This document shows positions 8,681-16,581 of a stretch of 33,402 nucleotides of DNA, piece after piece. A program made the position numbers and the translations under genes. The stretch covers positions 1-33,402 of the forward strand of contig CAYMFM010000043.1 in assembly GCA_964389685.1 (NCBI GenBank). Reading direction: 5' to 3'. The stretch's first letter is position 1. Every line of letters begins with the position of its first letter. This DNA is from G020353115 sp964389685 (lineage in GTDB: Bacteria > Bacteroidota > Bacteroidia > Bacteroidales > VadinHA17). Below the pieces are notes generated by a model that ran no database searches, was not told where the DNA came from, and saw only the letters and a list, made by a program, of their open reading frames with translations.

Positions 8681-10927
8681 ATGTCCATACTCACCCCGAA
8701 AGAGAAGAAACTGATAAAAGAGAAGTTCGAGGATCTTCTCCAGCATTGTGTTCGTTGTAATTCTGAGGCAGACCGAGCGCTCATAAAAAAAGCGTTTGAC
8801 CTGGCAAATGAAGCGCACAAGAACATGCGGAGGAACTCAGGTGACCCCTATATTCTCCATCCCATTGCGGTGGCAAAAATCGTTACACATGAGATCGGGC
8901 TGGGTGCAAAATCGGTTGCCTGTGCTTTAATGCACGATGTTGTTGAAGATACGGATTATACACTGGAAGATATCGAAAATCATTTTGGGAAAAAGATTGC
9001 ATCCATCATAGATGGCCTTACCAAGATCGCAGGCGTATTTGACAACAAGTCCTCACTCCAGGCTGAGAATTTCCGCAAAATGCTCCTTACCCTTTCGGAT
9101 GATGTTCGTGTAATCCTCATCAAGCTGGCCGACCGATTGCATAACATGCGGACACTTGATTCCATGCCTCCGAACAAACAAATGAAAGTAGCAGGCGAAA
9201 CAGTATACCTGTATGCCCCCCTTGCACATCGGTTAGGCCTGTATGCCATTAAAACGGAATTGGAGGATCTGAGTTTAAAATACCAGCATCCGGAAGTATA
9301 TACCGAAATCCAAAACAAGATCAGGGACAATGAGAAGAGAAGGGTTACCATGATCAGCCGCTTCTCTCTGCCCATCATTGAAAAACTCGAATCGAACAAG
9401 TACAAGTTCGATATCAATGGAAGACCCAAATCAATCGCCTCAATCTGGAATAAAATGCAGCGGAAGGGGGTTCTTTTTGAAGAAGTATATGACCTCATGG
9501 CAATCCGTATCATTTTTGAGCCGAAGAAAAATGTTCCCGAAAAAACACAATGCTGGAGCATCTACTCCATGATCACGGATATTTATATGCCAAAACCGGA
9601 CAGGATCCGCGACTGGGTAAGTACACCAAAAGCCAATGGATATGAAGCCCTTCATGTTACCGTTATGGGCCCTCACGGGAAATGGGTGGAAGTCCAGATC
9701 CGAACAAACCGAATGGAAGAGATTGCTGAACGGGGTTATGCCGCCCATTGGAAATATAAAAACAGCGGATCGGGAGAAGGAGAACTGGATAAATGGATCA
9801 AAAAAATACGGGAATTGCTCGAGGATCCCCTCTCCAACGCCCTCGAATTCCTGGATGAGTTTAAATTGAATCTATTTGCTTCCGAAATCCTTGTATTTAC
9901 TCCAAAAGGACAGATAAAAAGCCTGCCTAAGAACGCATCAGCTCTTGATTTTGCCTATGAGATCCATACCGAAATAGGAAATAAAGCCATTGGGGCTAAA
10001 GTAAATTACAAGCTCGTTGCCCTAAGCCACAATTTGAATAGCGGCGATCAGGTGGAGATACTGACATCCGACAAGCAACAACCACATCGCGAATGGCTCG
10101 ATTATGTGATAACCGCTAAAGCTAAATCCAGCATTAAAAATTCCTTGAAATCTGAAACCAAAAACCGCATCGAAAAGGGGAAAAAGATCCTGGAAGAAAA
10201 ATTAAAGGAATTTAACCTGATGCCCAGCTCCCGTGTGTTTAAAAAACTGATCCCGGAATACGAGGTGATCAGTAAAGATGAACTGTACAGTAAAATTGGA
10301 CTCGGTCTTATTACCCTCGATGATCTTAAAAAAGTGCTGCGGAAAAAAACCAAAAACAAATGGATCAGGTATTGGAAACTGCAGTTTGGAAAATCTTCAA
10401 CGGAGGAAGAAGAACCCGTTGAAGAAATACCGCCGAAAGAGCAAAAATTCGATTATAAAACACCCCTTATCCTGCGCGAAAACATCGACGACGCAGAAAC
10501 CACCTATACCCTGGCTACATGCTGCAACCCCATCCCCGGTGATGATGTGGTCGGGTACAGAGACCTGAATGATAAAATCATCATTCACCGATCAAAATGC
10601 CCCAATGCCATCAAATTAATGTCCAGAGAAGGCAATCGAATAGTGACGGCAAAGTGGACAACCCATAAAATTCTCTCTTTCCTGGCAAGTATCCGGATTA
10701 TGGGAATCGACAGAATTGGCATGATCAACGAAATTACCAATGTCATTTCCAAAGAACTTAGTGTAAATATGAGAACCGTTAATATTGAAGTTCATGACGG
10801 CATCTTTGATGGCACACTCGATCTCTACGTCCATAGCACAAAGGACTTGAATAACCTGATAATGAACCTGATAAAAATCAAAGGAGTGGATTCTGTTAAA
10901 CGAATCGAGTCCATTGAAGAGTCCTGA
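8681..10927 (+). CDS. rel: Bifunctional (p)ppGpp synthetase/hydrolase, RelA/SpoT family
   Basis: 748-aa long RSH protein that makes and degrades the stringent-response alarmone. The HD hydrolase domain appears intact: His60 in ILHPIA, His85-Asp86 in MHDVVED, Asp151 in LADRLHNMRT. The synthetase domain is also intact: Asp271 in YDLMAIR, DWVSTPKANGYEALH and Glu337 in VEVQIRT. A TGS domain follows at ~393-455 (FTPKGQIKSLP), then the Cys-rich zinc-finger/conserved-cysteine region (TCCNPIPGDDVVGY) and a C-terminal ACT domain from ~665. With both catalytic sites conserved it should be bifunctional, as expected where a single long RSH is present. It has its own promoter-like element. Confidence 0.97.
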   Translation: MSILTPKEKKLIKEKFEDLLQHCVRCNSEADRALIKKAFDLANEAHKNMRRNSGDPYILHPIAVAKIVTHEIGLGAKSVACALMHDVVEDTDYTLEDIENHFGKKIASIIDGLTKIAGVFDNKSSLQAENFRKMLLTLSDDVRVILIKLADRLHNMRTLDSMPPNKQMKVAGETVYLYAPLAHRLGLYAIKTELEDLSLKYQHPEVYTEIQNKIRDNEKRRVTMISRFSLPIIEKLESNKYKFDINGRPKSIASIWNKMQRKGVLFEEVYDLMAIRIIFEPKKNVPEKTQCWSIYSMITDIYMPKPDRIRDWVSTPKANGYEALHVTVMGPHGKWVEVQIRTNRMEEIAERGYAAHWKYKNSGSGEGELDKWIKKIRELLEDPLSNALEFLDEFKLNLFASEILVFTPKGQIKSLPKNASALDFAYEIHTEIGNKAIGAKVNYKLVALSHNLNSGDQVEILTSDKQQPHREWLDYVITAKAKSSIKNSLKSETKNRIEKGKKILEEKLKEFNLMPSSRVFKKLIPEYEVISKDELYSKIGLGLITLDDLKKVLRKKTKNKWIRYWKLQFGKSSTEEEEPVEEIPPKEQKFDYKTPLILRENIDDAETTYTLATCCNPIPGDDVVGYRDLNDKIIIHRSKCPNAIKLMSREGNRIVTAKWTTHKILSFLASIRIMGIDRIGMINEITNVISKELSVNMRTVNIEVHDGIFDGTLDLYVHSTKDLNNLIMNLIKIKGVDSVKRIESIEES

Positions 10928-11063
10928 TCAGCTTCCGGAATGCCCCTGCTCCTGCCACTTCCACCATCCCACCCGGTGTGATGCATTGATTTGATCTAAA
11001 TAAAGTGTTGTATTTCACAAAAAAATCCATAATTTTAAACCACTATTTTAAATTAGACTATAT

Positions 11064-11510
11064 ATGGTTAGTGATGATACGAAACAAACTGTAAAGCAAA
11101 TATTTACAGAATACCTGGAGAAGAAGGGGCACAGAAAAACCCCCGAACGGTACGCCATTCTTGATGAGATTTATTCCAGAAGCGGACATTTTGATATTGA
11201 ATCGTTGTACATCTTCATGAAGAATAAGAACTACCGGGTTAGCAGGGCAACCCTCTATAATACCATCGAGTTGCTGCTTGATTGCAACCTGGTAATCAAG
11301 CATCAGTTCGGCAAAAATATTGCACAGTTTGAACGTTCATACCAATGCAGCCAACACGACCATTTGATTGATACCGAAACCGGTAAAGTGATTGAATTCT
11401 GCGATCCCAGGATCCACGAAATCATCAAGACTGCCTGTGAACTCAATAATTTTAAGCCACTGTACCACTCTCTCTATATTTACGGGGTTGCTGAAAAGAA
11501 AGATAAATAA
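11064..11510 (+). CDS. Fur-family transcriptional regulator (atypical metal sites)
   Basis: 148-aa Fur/PerR/Zur-type DNA-binding protein. The N-terminal winged helix is clear (KTPERYAILDEIYSRSGHFD, VSRATLYNTIELL). The dimerisation half has HDHLIDTETGKVIEFCD, where most Fur proteins have HHHHLICLDCGKVIEF. Both Cys of the structural CxxC zinc motif are therefore missing at that point. Some His/Glu ligands remain. The stop is separated by one base from the start of purA, so the two are transcribed and probably translationally linked. Which metal or signal it senses cannot be told from sequence. Confidence 0.9.
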   Translation: MVSDDTKQTVKQIFTEYLEKKGHRKTPERYAILDEIYSRSGHFDIESLYIFMKNKNYRVSRATLYNTIELLLDCNLVIKHQFGKNIAQFERSYQCSQHDHLIDTETGKVIEFCDPRIHEIIKTACELNNFKPLYHSLYIYGVAEKKDK

Positions 11511-11511
11511 A

Positions 11512-12789
11512 ATGAAAATTGATATCTTACTGGGGCTTCAGTGGGGTGATGAAGGGAAAGGGAAAATTGTTGACGTCCTAACACCAGAATACGATGTTAT
11601 TGCCCGGTTCCAGGGAGGTCCAAATGCCGGTCATTCCCTGGAATTCAATCGGATCAAACACATTCTGCACTCTATTCCCTCCGGAGTATTCCGAAAGGAC
11701 AAGATCAACATCATTGGGAATGGAGTAGTGATTGATCCATCGGTATTTAAGAAAGAGGTTGAAGCACTGCATGATCTGGGAGTTCAATTAACGAACCAGC
11801 TATTTATTTCAAAAAAGGCACATCTGATCTTACCCTCTCACCGGATACTGGATGCTGCTTCAGAAGTTGCCAAGGGAAAATCCAAGATTGGATCAACCCT
11901 GAAAGGCATTGGTCCTGCTTATATGGATAAAACGGGTCGTAATGGATTGCGCGTTGGAGACATCCTTGGTGAAGGTTTCACGGATAAATATAATTTCCTG
12001 GTAAACAAGCACAGAGAGATCCTTCAGATGTATGACTTCCCCTACGATATCAGTGAACATGAAAAGGACTGGTTTGAGGGGATTGAGTTGATCAGGTCTT
12101 TCCCCATTGTTGACAGTGAATACCTGATGAATGACCTGCTTGCTGGCGGAAAATCCTTACTCGCCGAAGGGGCACAGGGTACCCTGCTTGATATTGATTT
12201 TGGATCCTACCCCTTTGTTACATCATCGAATACGGTTTGTGCCGGGGCATGTATCGGATTAGGGATCTCCCCGGCTGCCGTTGGCAACGTCTTCGGAACC
12301 GTTAAAGCTTACTGTACCCGTGTGGGGGGTGGTCCCTTCCCTACCGAACTCGTTGATAATACAGGTAAAAAGATGCGGGAACAGGGCGCTGAATTTGGAG
12401 CGACAACCGGCCGTCCAAGACGATGTGGCTGGCTGGATCTACCGGCGCTGAAATATGCTATCATGCTGAATGGTGTAAACCAGCTCTTCATAACAAAAAT
12501 TGATGTACTCACTGGTTTCCCGGAGCTAAAGGTATGCACCCATTATAGCATCAATGGAGAACGGGTGGATCGTATCCCCTTTGACCTGTCTGGCGAAATT
12601 GAACCGGTCTATAAAAAGTTTCAGGGATGGAATGAAGATATTTCTTCCTGTACCGAATTCATGTCATTACCCGATGAACTGAAACAGTACATTCGTTTCA
12701 TTGAGAATGAGGTTAAAGTGCCCATCACCATGATCTCTATCGGCCCCGACAGGAGCCAGATTATAAGGCGGCACCCCAGCCAGTTGTGA
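11512..12789 (+). CDS. purA: Adenylosuccinate synthetase
   Basis: 425 aa, the usual length. It condenses IMP and aspartate with GTP hydrolysis to adenylosuccinate, the first committed step from IMP to AMP. The N-terminus carries the P-loop-like WGDEGKGK, then GGPNAGHS, GIGPAYMDKTGRNGLR and, near the C-terminus, the guanine-recognition region (LFITKIDVL). The ATG at 11512 is chosen because the family signature begins directly after it (MKIDILLGLQWGDEGKGK); a longer upstream frame overlapping the fur-like gene has no family similarity. The gene lies 1 bp downstream of the Fur-family gene. Confidence 0.98.
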   Translation: MKIDILLGLQWGDEGKGKIVDVLTPEYDVIARFQGGPNAGHSLEFNRIKHILHSIPSGVFRKDKINIIGNGVVIDPSVFKKEVEALHDLGVQLTNQLFISKKAHLILPSHRILDAASEVAKGKSKIGSTLKGIGPAYMDKTGRNGLRVGDILGEGFTDKYNFLVNKHREILQMYDFPYDISEHEKDWFEGIELIRSFPIVDSEYLMNDLLAGGKSLLAEGAQGTLLDIDFGSYPFVTSSNTVCAGACIGLGISPAAVGNVFGTVKAYCTRVGGGPFPTELVDNTGKKMREQGAEFGATTGRPRRCGWLDLPALKYAIMLNGVNQLFITKIDVLTGFPELKVCTHYSINGERVDRIPFDLSGEIEPVYKKFQGWNEDISSCTEFMSLPDELKQYIRFIENEVKVPITMISIGPDRSQIIRRHPSQL

Positions 12790-12852
12790 AACCATATTCT
12801 TCATCCTTGCAAAGTCCCCTGTTGATCCGGTTGATACCCAGTATAAAGTACC

Positions 12853-12882
12853 TCAACTTTTTTGTAAAAAAAAGGTTTTTTA
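12853..12882 (+). terminator. Possible Rho-independent terminator after purA
   Basis: AACTTTTTT can pair with AAAAAAGGTT (one G-T pair) across a short loop, and a run of T follows. The stem is almost all A-T, so this is a weak candidate. Confidence 0.35.
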
Positions 12883-12951
12883 GTAATTTAACAGATTACT
12901 AAACCGTTGTCATTGTTTTGCTTTTTCTCACATTTTACAATTTGATTTGCA

Positions 12952-13644
12952 ATGAAAATAGATCTTTCAAAATATGCATTGGACAGGGTTAGAGAAAAGG
13001 AACAAAAAGTAAGTTGTGCCGGCCCTGTGGTGACCATTTCAAGAGAGTTTGGTTGTCCTTCCAAGATCATTGCCAGAAAGCTGGTTAGTACCATCAACCG
13101 GATCACCGGAAAGGATCGTTGGGATTGGATTAGCAAGGAAATCCTGGAACGATCGGCTAAAGAGCTTGATGTCAAGCCTGAGGAGATCAAATATGTTTTT
13201 GAATATGAAGAAAAAGGAATATTCGATGAGATCCTGGCCGCCCAATCAAAAAAATACCACCGCAGCGATAAAAAGATCAGGAAATCCATTGCCAATGTGA
13301 TAAAAGCAATCGCCTATGATGGCAATGTGATCATTGTGGGACGAGGGGGTGTGGCAATAACCAAAGATTGTCCCAACAGTTTTCATATCAAATTGCAGGC
13401 CCCGCTAGAATGGAGAGTAAAAGGTGTGATCGCCAGAAGGGAAAACATAAGCTATGAAGAAGGGATTAAATACACTGTTGAATACGATCGAAAAAGAAAG
13501 CGGTTTCTGGATTATTACTGGGGAGGCGAATCGGACCATTCTATTTTTGACGCTATCTACAACTGTGCAACCATGTCAGTGGATGAGATTGTTGAATCCA
13601 TCATCCTCATCCTGAAGATGAGAAACCTGATCGAGGTAAAATAA
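12952..13644 (+). CDS. Cytidylate-kinase-like family protein
   Basis: 230 aa, resembling the cytidylate kinase-like family (Cytidylate_kin2). The N-terminal segment VTISREFGCPSKIIARKL has the ISREFG signature that replaces a classical Walker A loop in this group. VIIVGRGG and a basic C-terminal stretch (RRENISYEEG, YDRKRKRF) are also typical. These proteins are predicted nucleoside/nucleotide kinases, but most are uncharacterised and the substrate is unknown. The gene stands alone between purA and a convergent lipoprotein gene. Confidence 0.8.
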   Translation: MKIDLSKYALDRVREKEQKVSCAGPVVTISREFGCPSKIIARKLVSTINRITGKDRWDWISKEILERSAKELDVKPEEIKYVFEYEEKGIFDEILAAQSKKYHRSDKKIRKSIANVIKAIAYDGNVIIVGRGGVAITKDCPNSFHIKLQAPLEWRVKGVIARRENISYEEGIKYTVEYDRKRKRFLDYYWGGESDHSIFDAIYNCATMSVDEIVESIILILKMRNLIEVK

Positions 13645-13730
13645 GGTTCGGGTTTTGGTTTACACTCTCCTGGAGTTTCCAAAGAATAAACTCAAGTTAT
13701 ACCCTTAGATCTGGTTCATTCTGTAAAACC

Positions 13731-13880
13731 AGGAACCAAATCACAAATCCCAAAAAACAAATAGCAAATAAGTTCCAAAAACCAAATTGCAATTACCAAA
13801 CCAAAATCGAACTCAATGAATATTGTGATTTTGGTATTATTTGTATTTTGTTATTTGTGAATTGTTTTTTGCTGTTCAAT
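13731..13880. repeat. A/C-rich imperfect inverted repeat between convergent genes
   Basis: The left half is built of CAAATCACAAATCCCAAA-like words. The right half contains the complementary ATTTTGGTATTATTTG and GTTATTTGTG words. The innermost arms CCAAAATC (13801-13808) and GATTTTGG (13827-13834) are perfectly complementary. It sits in the 332-bp gap between two converging genes and could act as a bidirectional terminator or be a dispersed intergenic repeat. No gene is seen in this gap. Confidence 0.5.
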
Positions 13881-13976
13881 AACTTAATAAGGCGTAAAAC
13901 ATTACTGCCCTATGGATGAAAGACTATTCCTGTATCATGGTTACAGGTACAAATATGCTTTCTGCCTGGTAAATCC

Positions 13977-14441
13977 CTACTGATTAATATACAACCACGC
14001 TTCCAGCTCCACAGTATCCCTGAAATGTTCCAGTTGAACAAGCGCTTCACCGATGTTATCAAACGCCCTGGCAGAGACCACATTGAAATCATATTCGTTA
14101 AACAGGATCTCCGTTTCATATCCCATTTTCCTGTAGTATTCAGAATAGAGATCGGCATATTCCGGGGTTTTAAAACTACCGACAATGATATGGTATTTAA
14201 ATCGGGCAAGACGTTCTCTTTCCACTTCCTCGATTGCCCTGATGGAATCCAGCCTCGTTTGCTCGATCATCCTTTCTGCCTCAAGCACTTTGTTGATCGA
14301 ATCGGCTACGCGGACGCTGTCCATCCTTGCCTGGTAAACTGCAAGAGTATCAGCGTCCTTTTTAAACCAACCCTTTTCTTTAATGAATTTGCACGATGTA
14401 ACTGCAATGATTAGAATAAGCAATGGTACTAACTTTTTCAT
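13977..14441 (-). CDS. SPOR-domain lipoprotein
   Basis: 154 aa from the Met at 14441, chosen because it opens a lipoprotein signal (MKKLVPLLILIIAVTSC, lipobox TSC). An upstream Met at 14456 would add five residues. After the predicted lipidated Cys comes a charged helical linker (~25-85). Residues ~88-150 form a SPOR domain (YHIIVGSFKTPEYADLY... MGYETEIL), which in other bacteria binds denuded septal peptidoglycan. Likely an envelope protein facing peptidoglycan. It converges on the cytidylate-kinase-like gene and has its own -7 element upstream. Confidence 0.82.
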   Translation of the reverse strand: MKKLVPLLILIIAVTSCKFIKEKGWFKKDADTLAVYQARMDSVRVADSINKVLEAERMIEQTRLDSIRAIEEVERERLARFKYHIIVGSFKTPEYADLYSEYYRKMGYETEILFNEYDFNVVSARAFDNIGEALVQLEHFRDTVELEAWLYINQ

Positions 14442-14475
14442 TTTTGAATAAATCATTTTATTAGAATTAGTTATG

Positions 14476-14483
14476 CAAAAGTA
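14476..14483 (-). promoter_or_regulatory. Bacteroidota -7 element for the SPOR lipoprotein
   Basis: The minus strand reads TACTTTTG (TAnnTTTG), 20 nt before the upstream Met at 14456 and 35 nt before the Met at 14441. It points at the lipoprotein gene. Confidence 0.55.
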
Positions 14484-14556
14484 ATCATTTATTTATTCAT
14501 TCTCCTGAATCATAATTTTTGTATATTCGGGTATCATAAACAAAATCCTTTCTTAC

Positions 14557-16467
14557 ATGAAAACAATCATCACTTTTTTTGAAGAGAGTGTAAAACAATT
14601 CGGGGACAATATCTATATGTGGGAAAAGCGGGATGGTGAGTACCGGGGTTCAACCTATAAGGAGATTCAGGAGCTGTCACAACAATTCGGAGCTGGTCTG
14701 ATCTCGATGGGGATCAACAAGGAAGACCGGATAGGTTTGATTTCTGAAGGCTGCAATAATTGGATTATCAGCGAATTAGGCATCCTGTATGCTGGTGCAA
14801 TAAATGTCCCCTTGTCGGTCAAACTGGAGGAACCCTCCGATGTACAATTCAGGCTTGACCATTCCGGATCAAGAATGGTTATCGCTTCACGAAGTCAGAT
14901 GAAAAAGATCCGGGCTATAAAGTCAAGCCTAAAGGCACTGGAACTGGTCATTCTCCTTAACCCGGAAAGCGAGTATCAGGAAAAAGAGATCTATTTCGAT
15001 GAAGTCATTGAAAAAGGAAAGGCATTTCTTGAAAAAGAGCGGGAGACATTTGAGAAACGCAGGAACTCGATCGGGGAAAATGACCTGGCAAACATCTGCT
15101 ATACTTCCGGTACCACTGCCGATCCGAAAGGTGTTATGCTTTCCCACCTCAATTACGTTGCCAATGTCGAACAGGGTTATTCACGAATGCACATCCCCTC
15201 CTATTACAGGACATTGCTTGTCCTCGCCTGGGACCATTCCTATGGCCATACTGCCGGCTTGTATGCCTTTATGGGCAAAGGGGCAAGCGTAGCATCGGTT
15301 GAGGTCGGAAAAAGCCCCATGGAAACATTGAAAAATATTCCAATAAACATTAAGGAGATCAGACCCCATATTTTCATGAGTGTGCCGACCATGGCAAAAA
15401 GTTTTCGCAAAGCCATTGAAAAGGCAATCCGGGCTAAAGGATCATTTACTGAGAAACTGTTTCAGCAGGCTTTGAAACTGGCGTACAACTATAATCAAGA
15501 AGGGTATAACCGTGGAAAGGGAATCCAGGCATTGAAAAAACCACTCTATATGCTTTACGATAAGATACTGTTCAAAAAGATCAGGGAGGGAATTGGACTG
15601 GACAGGATTGAGTTTATTCTCGGGGGCGGAGCTCTTCTCGATATTGATTTGCAACGCTTCTTTTATGCTATCGGAACACCCATGCTTCAGGGATATGGCC
15701 TCACGGAAGCTGCACCCATCATCTCGGCAAACGCCATGGACAGACATAAACTGGGATCATCCGGTATCGTGGTGGACAACCTTGATCTGAAAATATGCGA
15801 TAATGAGGGAAATGCATTACCGGCAGGGGAAAAGGGTGAAATCGTAGTGAAAGGACAAAATGTGATGCCAGGGTACTGGAAAAATAAAACTGCCACTGAA
15901 GAAACAATAAAAAACGGGTGGTTGCATACCGGCGACATGGGTTACCTCGATGAGGATGGATTTCTTTATGTACTGGGACGCTTTAAAAGCCTGCTAATTG
16001 CCGACGACGGGGAGAAATACAGCCCGGAAGGGATTGAAGAAGCATTCACCGAACAATCACCCTACATCGAGCAGTGCATGCTCTATAATAACCAGAGCCC
16101 CTATACCATTGCACTGGTCGTTACCAATAAGGAAGCGTTGAACCGGTATTTGGCAGAACAAAAATTATCCGGTGACACCGAAGAAGGGAAATTGGCTCTT
16201 CTTCAGCTTATCCAGGCAGAATTGAACGAATACCGCACAGGAGGTAAGTTCGGCACAATGTTTCCACAACGATGGTTGCCGGCAGCCATCGGTGTTCTTG
16301 AGGAAGGATTTACGGAAGAGAACCAGTTGATGAACTCAACCCTGAAAATTGTCAGGGGCAAAATAGCGGAACGGTATGCGGATCTGATTGATTTTCTGTA
16401 TACACCCGAAGCGAAAAACATAACCAACAACCGTAACCTGGAGGCAATAACTGCAATTACAAAATAA
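14557..16467 (+). CDS. AMP-binding long-chain acyl-CoA synthetase-like ligase
   Basis: 636-aa ANL-superfamily adenylating enzyme, expected to activate a (probably long-chain) fatty acid with ATP and CoA. The phosphate loop YTSGTTADPKGVMLSH is at ~182-197. The adenine-binding motif LQGYGLTEAAP and the hinge region WLHTGDMGYLDEDGFLYVLGR are present. The C-terminal lid includes ENQLMNSTLKIVRGKI with a candidate catalytic Lys. Length and the GDxGYLDEDG... hinge fit FadD/ACSL-type ligases better than shorter aryl-CoA ligases. No fatty-acid genes are adjacent, so chain-length preference is open. Confidence 0.92.
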   Translation: MKTIITFFEESVKQFGDNIYMWEKRDGEYRGSTYKEIQELSQQFGAGLISMGINKEDRIGLISEGCNNWIISELGILYAGAINVPLSVKLEEPSDVQFRLDHSGSRMVIASRSQMKKIRAIKSSLKALELVILLNPESEYQEKEIYFDEVIEKGKAFLEKERETFEKRRNSIGENDLANICYTSGTTADPKGVMLSHLNYVANVEQGYSRMHIPSYYRTLLVLAWDHSYGHTAGLYAFMGKGASVASVEVGKSPMETLKNIPINIKEIRPHIFMSVPTMAKSFRKAIEKAIRAKGSFTEKLFQQALKLAYNYNQEGYNRGKGIQALKKPLYMLYDKILFKKIREGIGLDRIEFILGGGALLDIDLQRFFYAIGTPMLQGYGLTEAAPIISANAMDRHKLGSSGIVVDNLDLKICDNEGNALPAGEKGEIVVKGQNVMPGYWKNKTATEETIKNGWLHTGDMGYLDEDGFLYVLGRFKSLLIADDGEKYSPEGIEEAFTEQSPYIEQCMLYNNQSPYTIALVVTNKEALNRYLAEQKLSGDTEEGKLALLQLIQAELNEYRTGGKFGTMFPQRWLPAAIGVLEEGFTEENQLMNSTLKIVRGKIAERYADLIDFLYTPEAKNITNNRNLEAITAITK

Positions 16468-16505
16468 TCGGGTAGAGTATATTTTACCTTTCCGCCGAAA
16501 AATGA

Positions 16506-16513
16506 TAATTTTG
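16506..16513 (+). promoter_or_regulatory. Bacteroidota -7 element upstream of the M1 peptidase operon
   Basis: TAATTTTG matches TAnnTTTG exactly and lies about 68 nt before the chosen ATG at 16582. The -33 box is unclear. Confidence 0.4.
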
Positions 16514-16581
16514 ATGATAGGAAAACAGGATTCCTGTAGTTGATTATACAGTTTACACCAAATTTAAAAACAGTTATCTCC

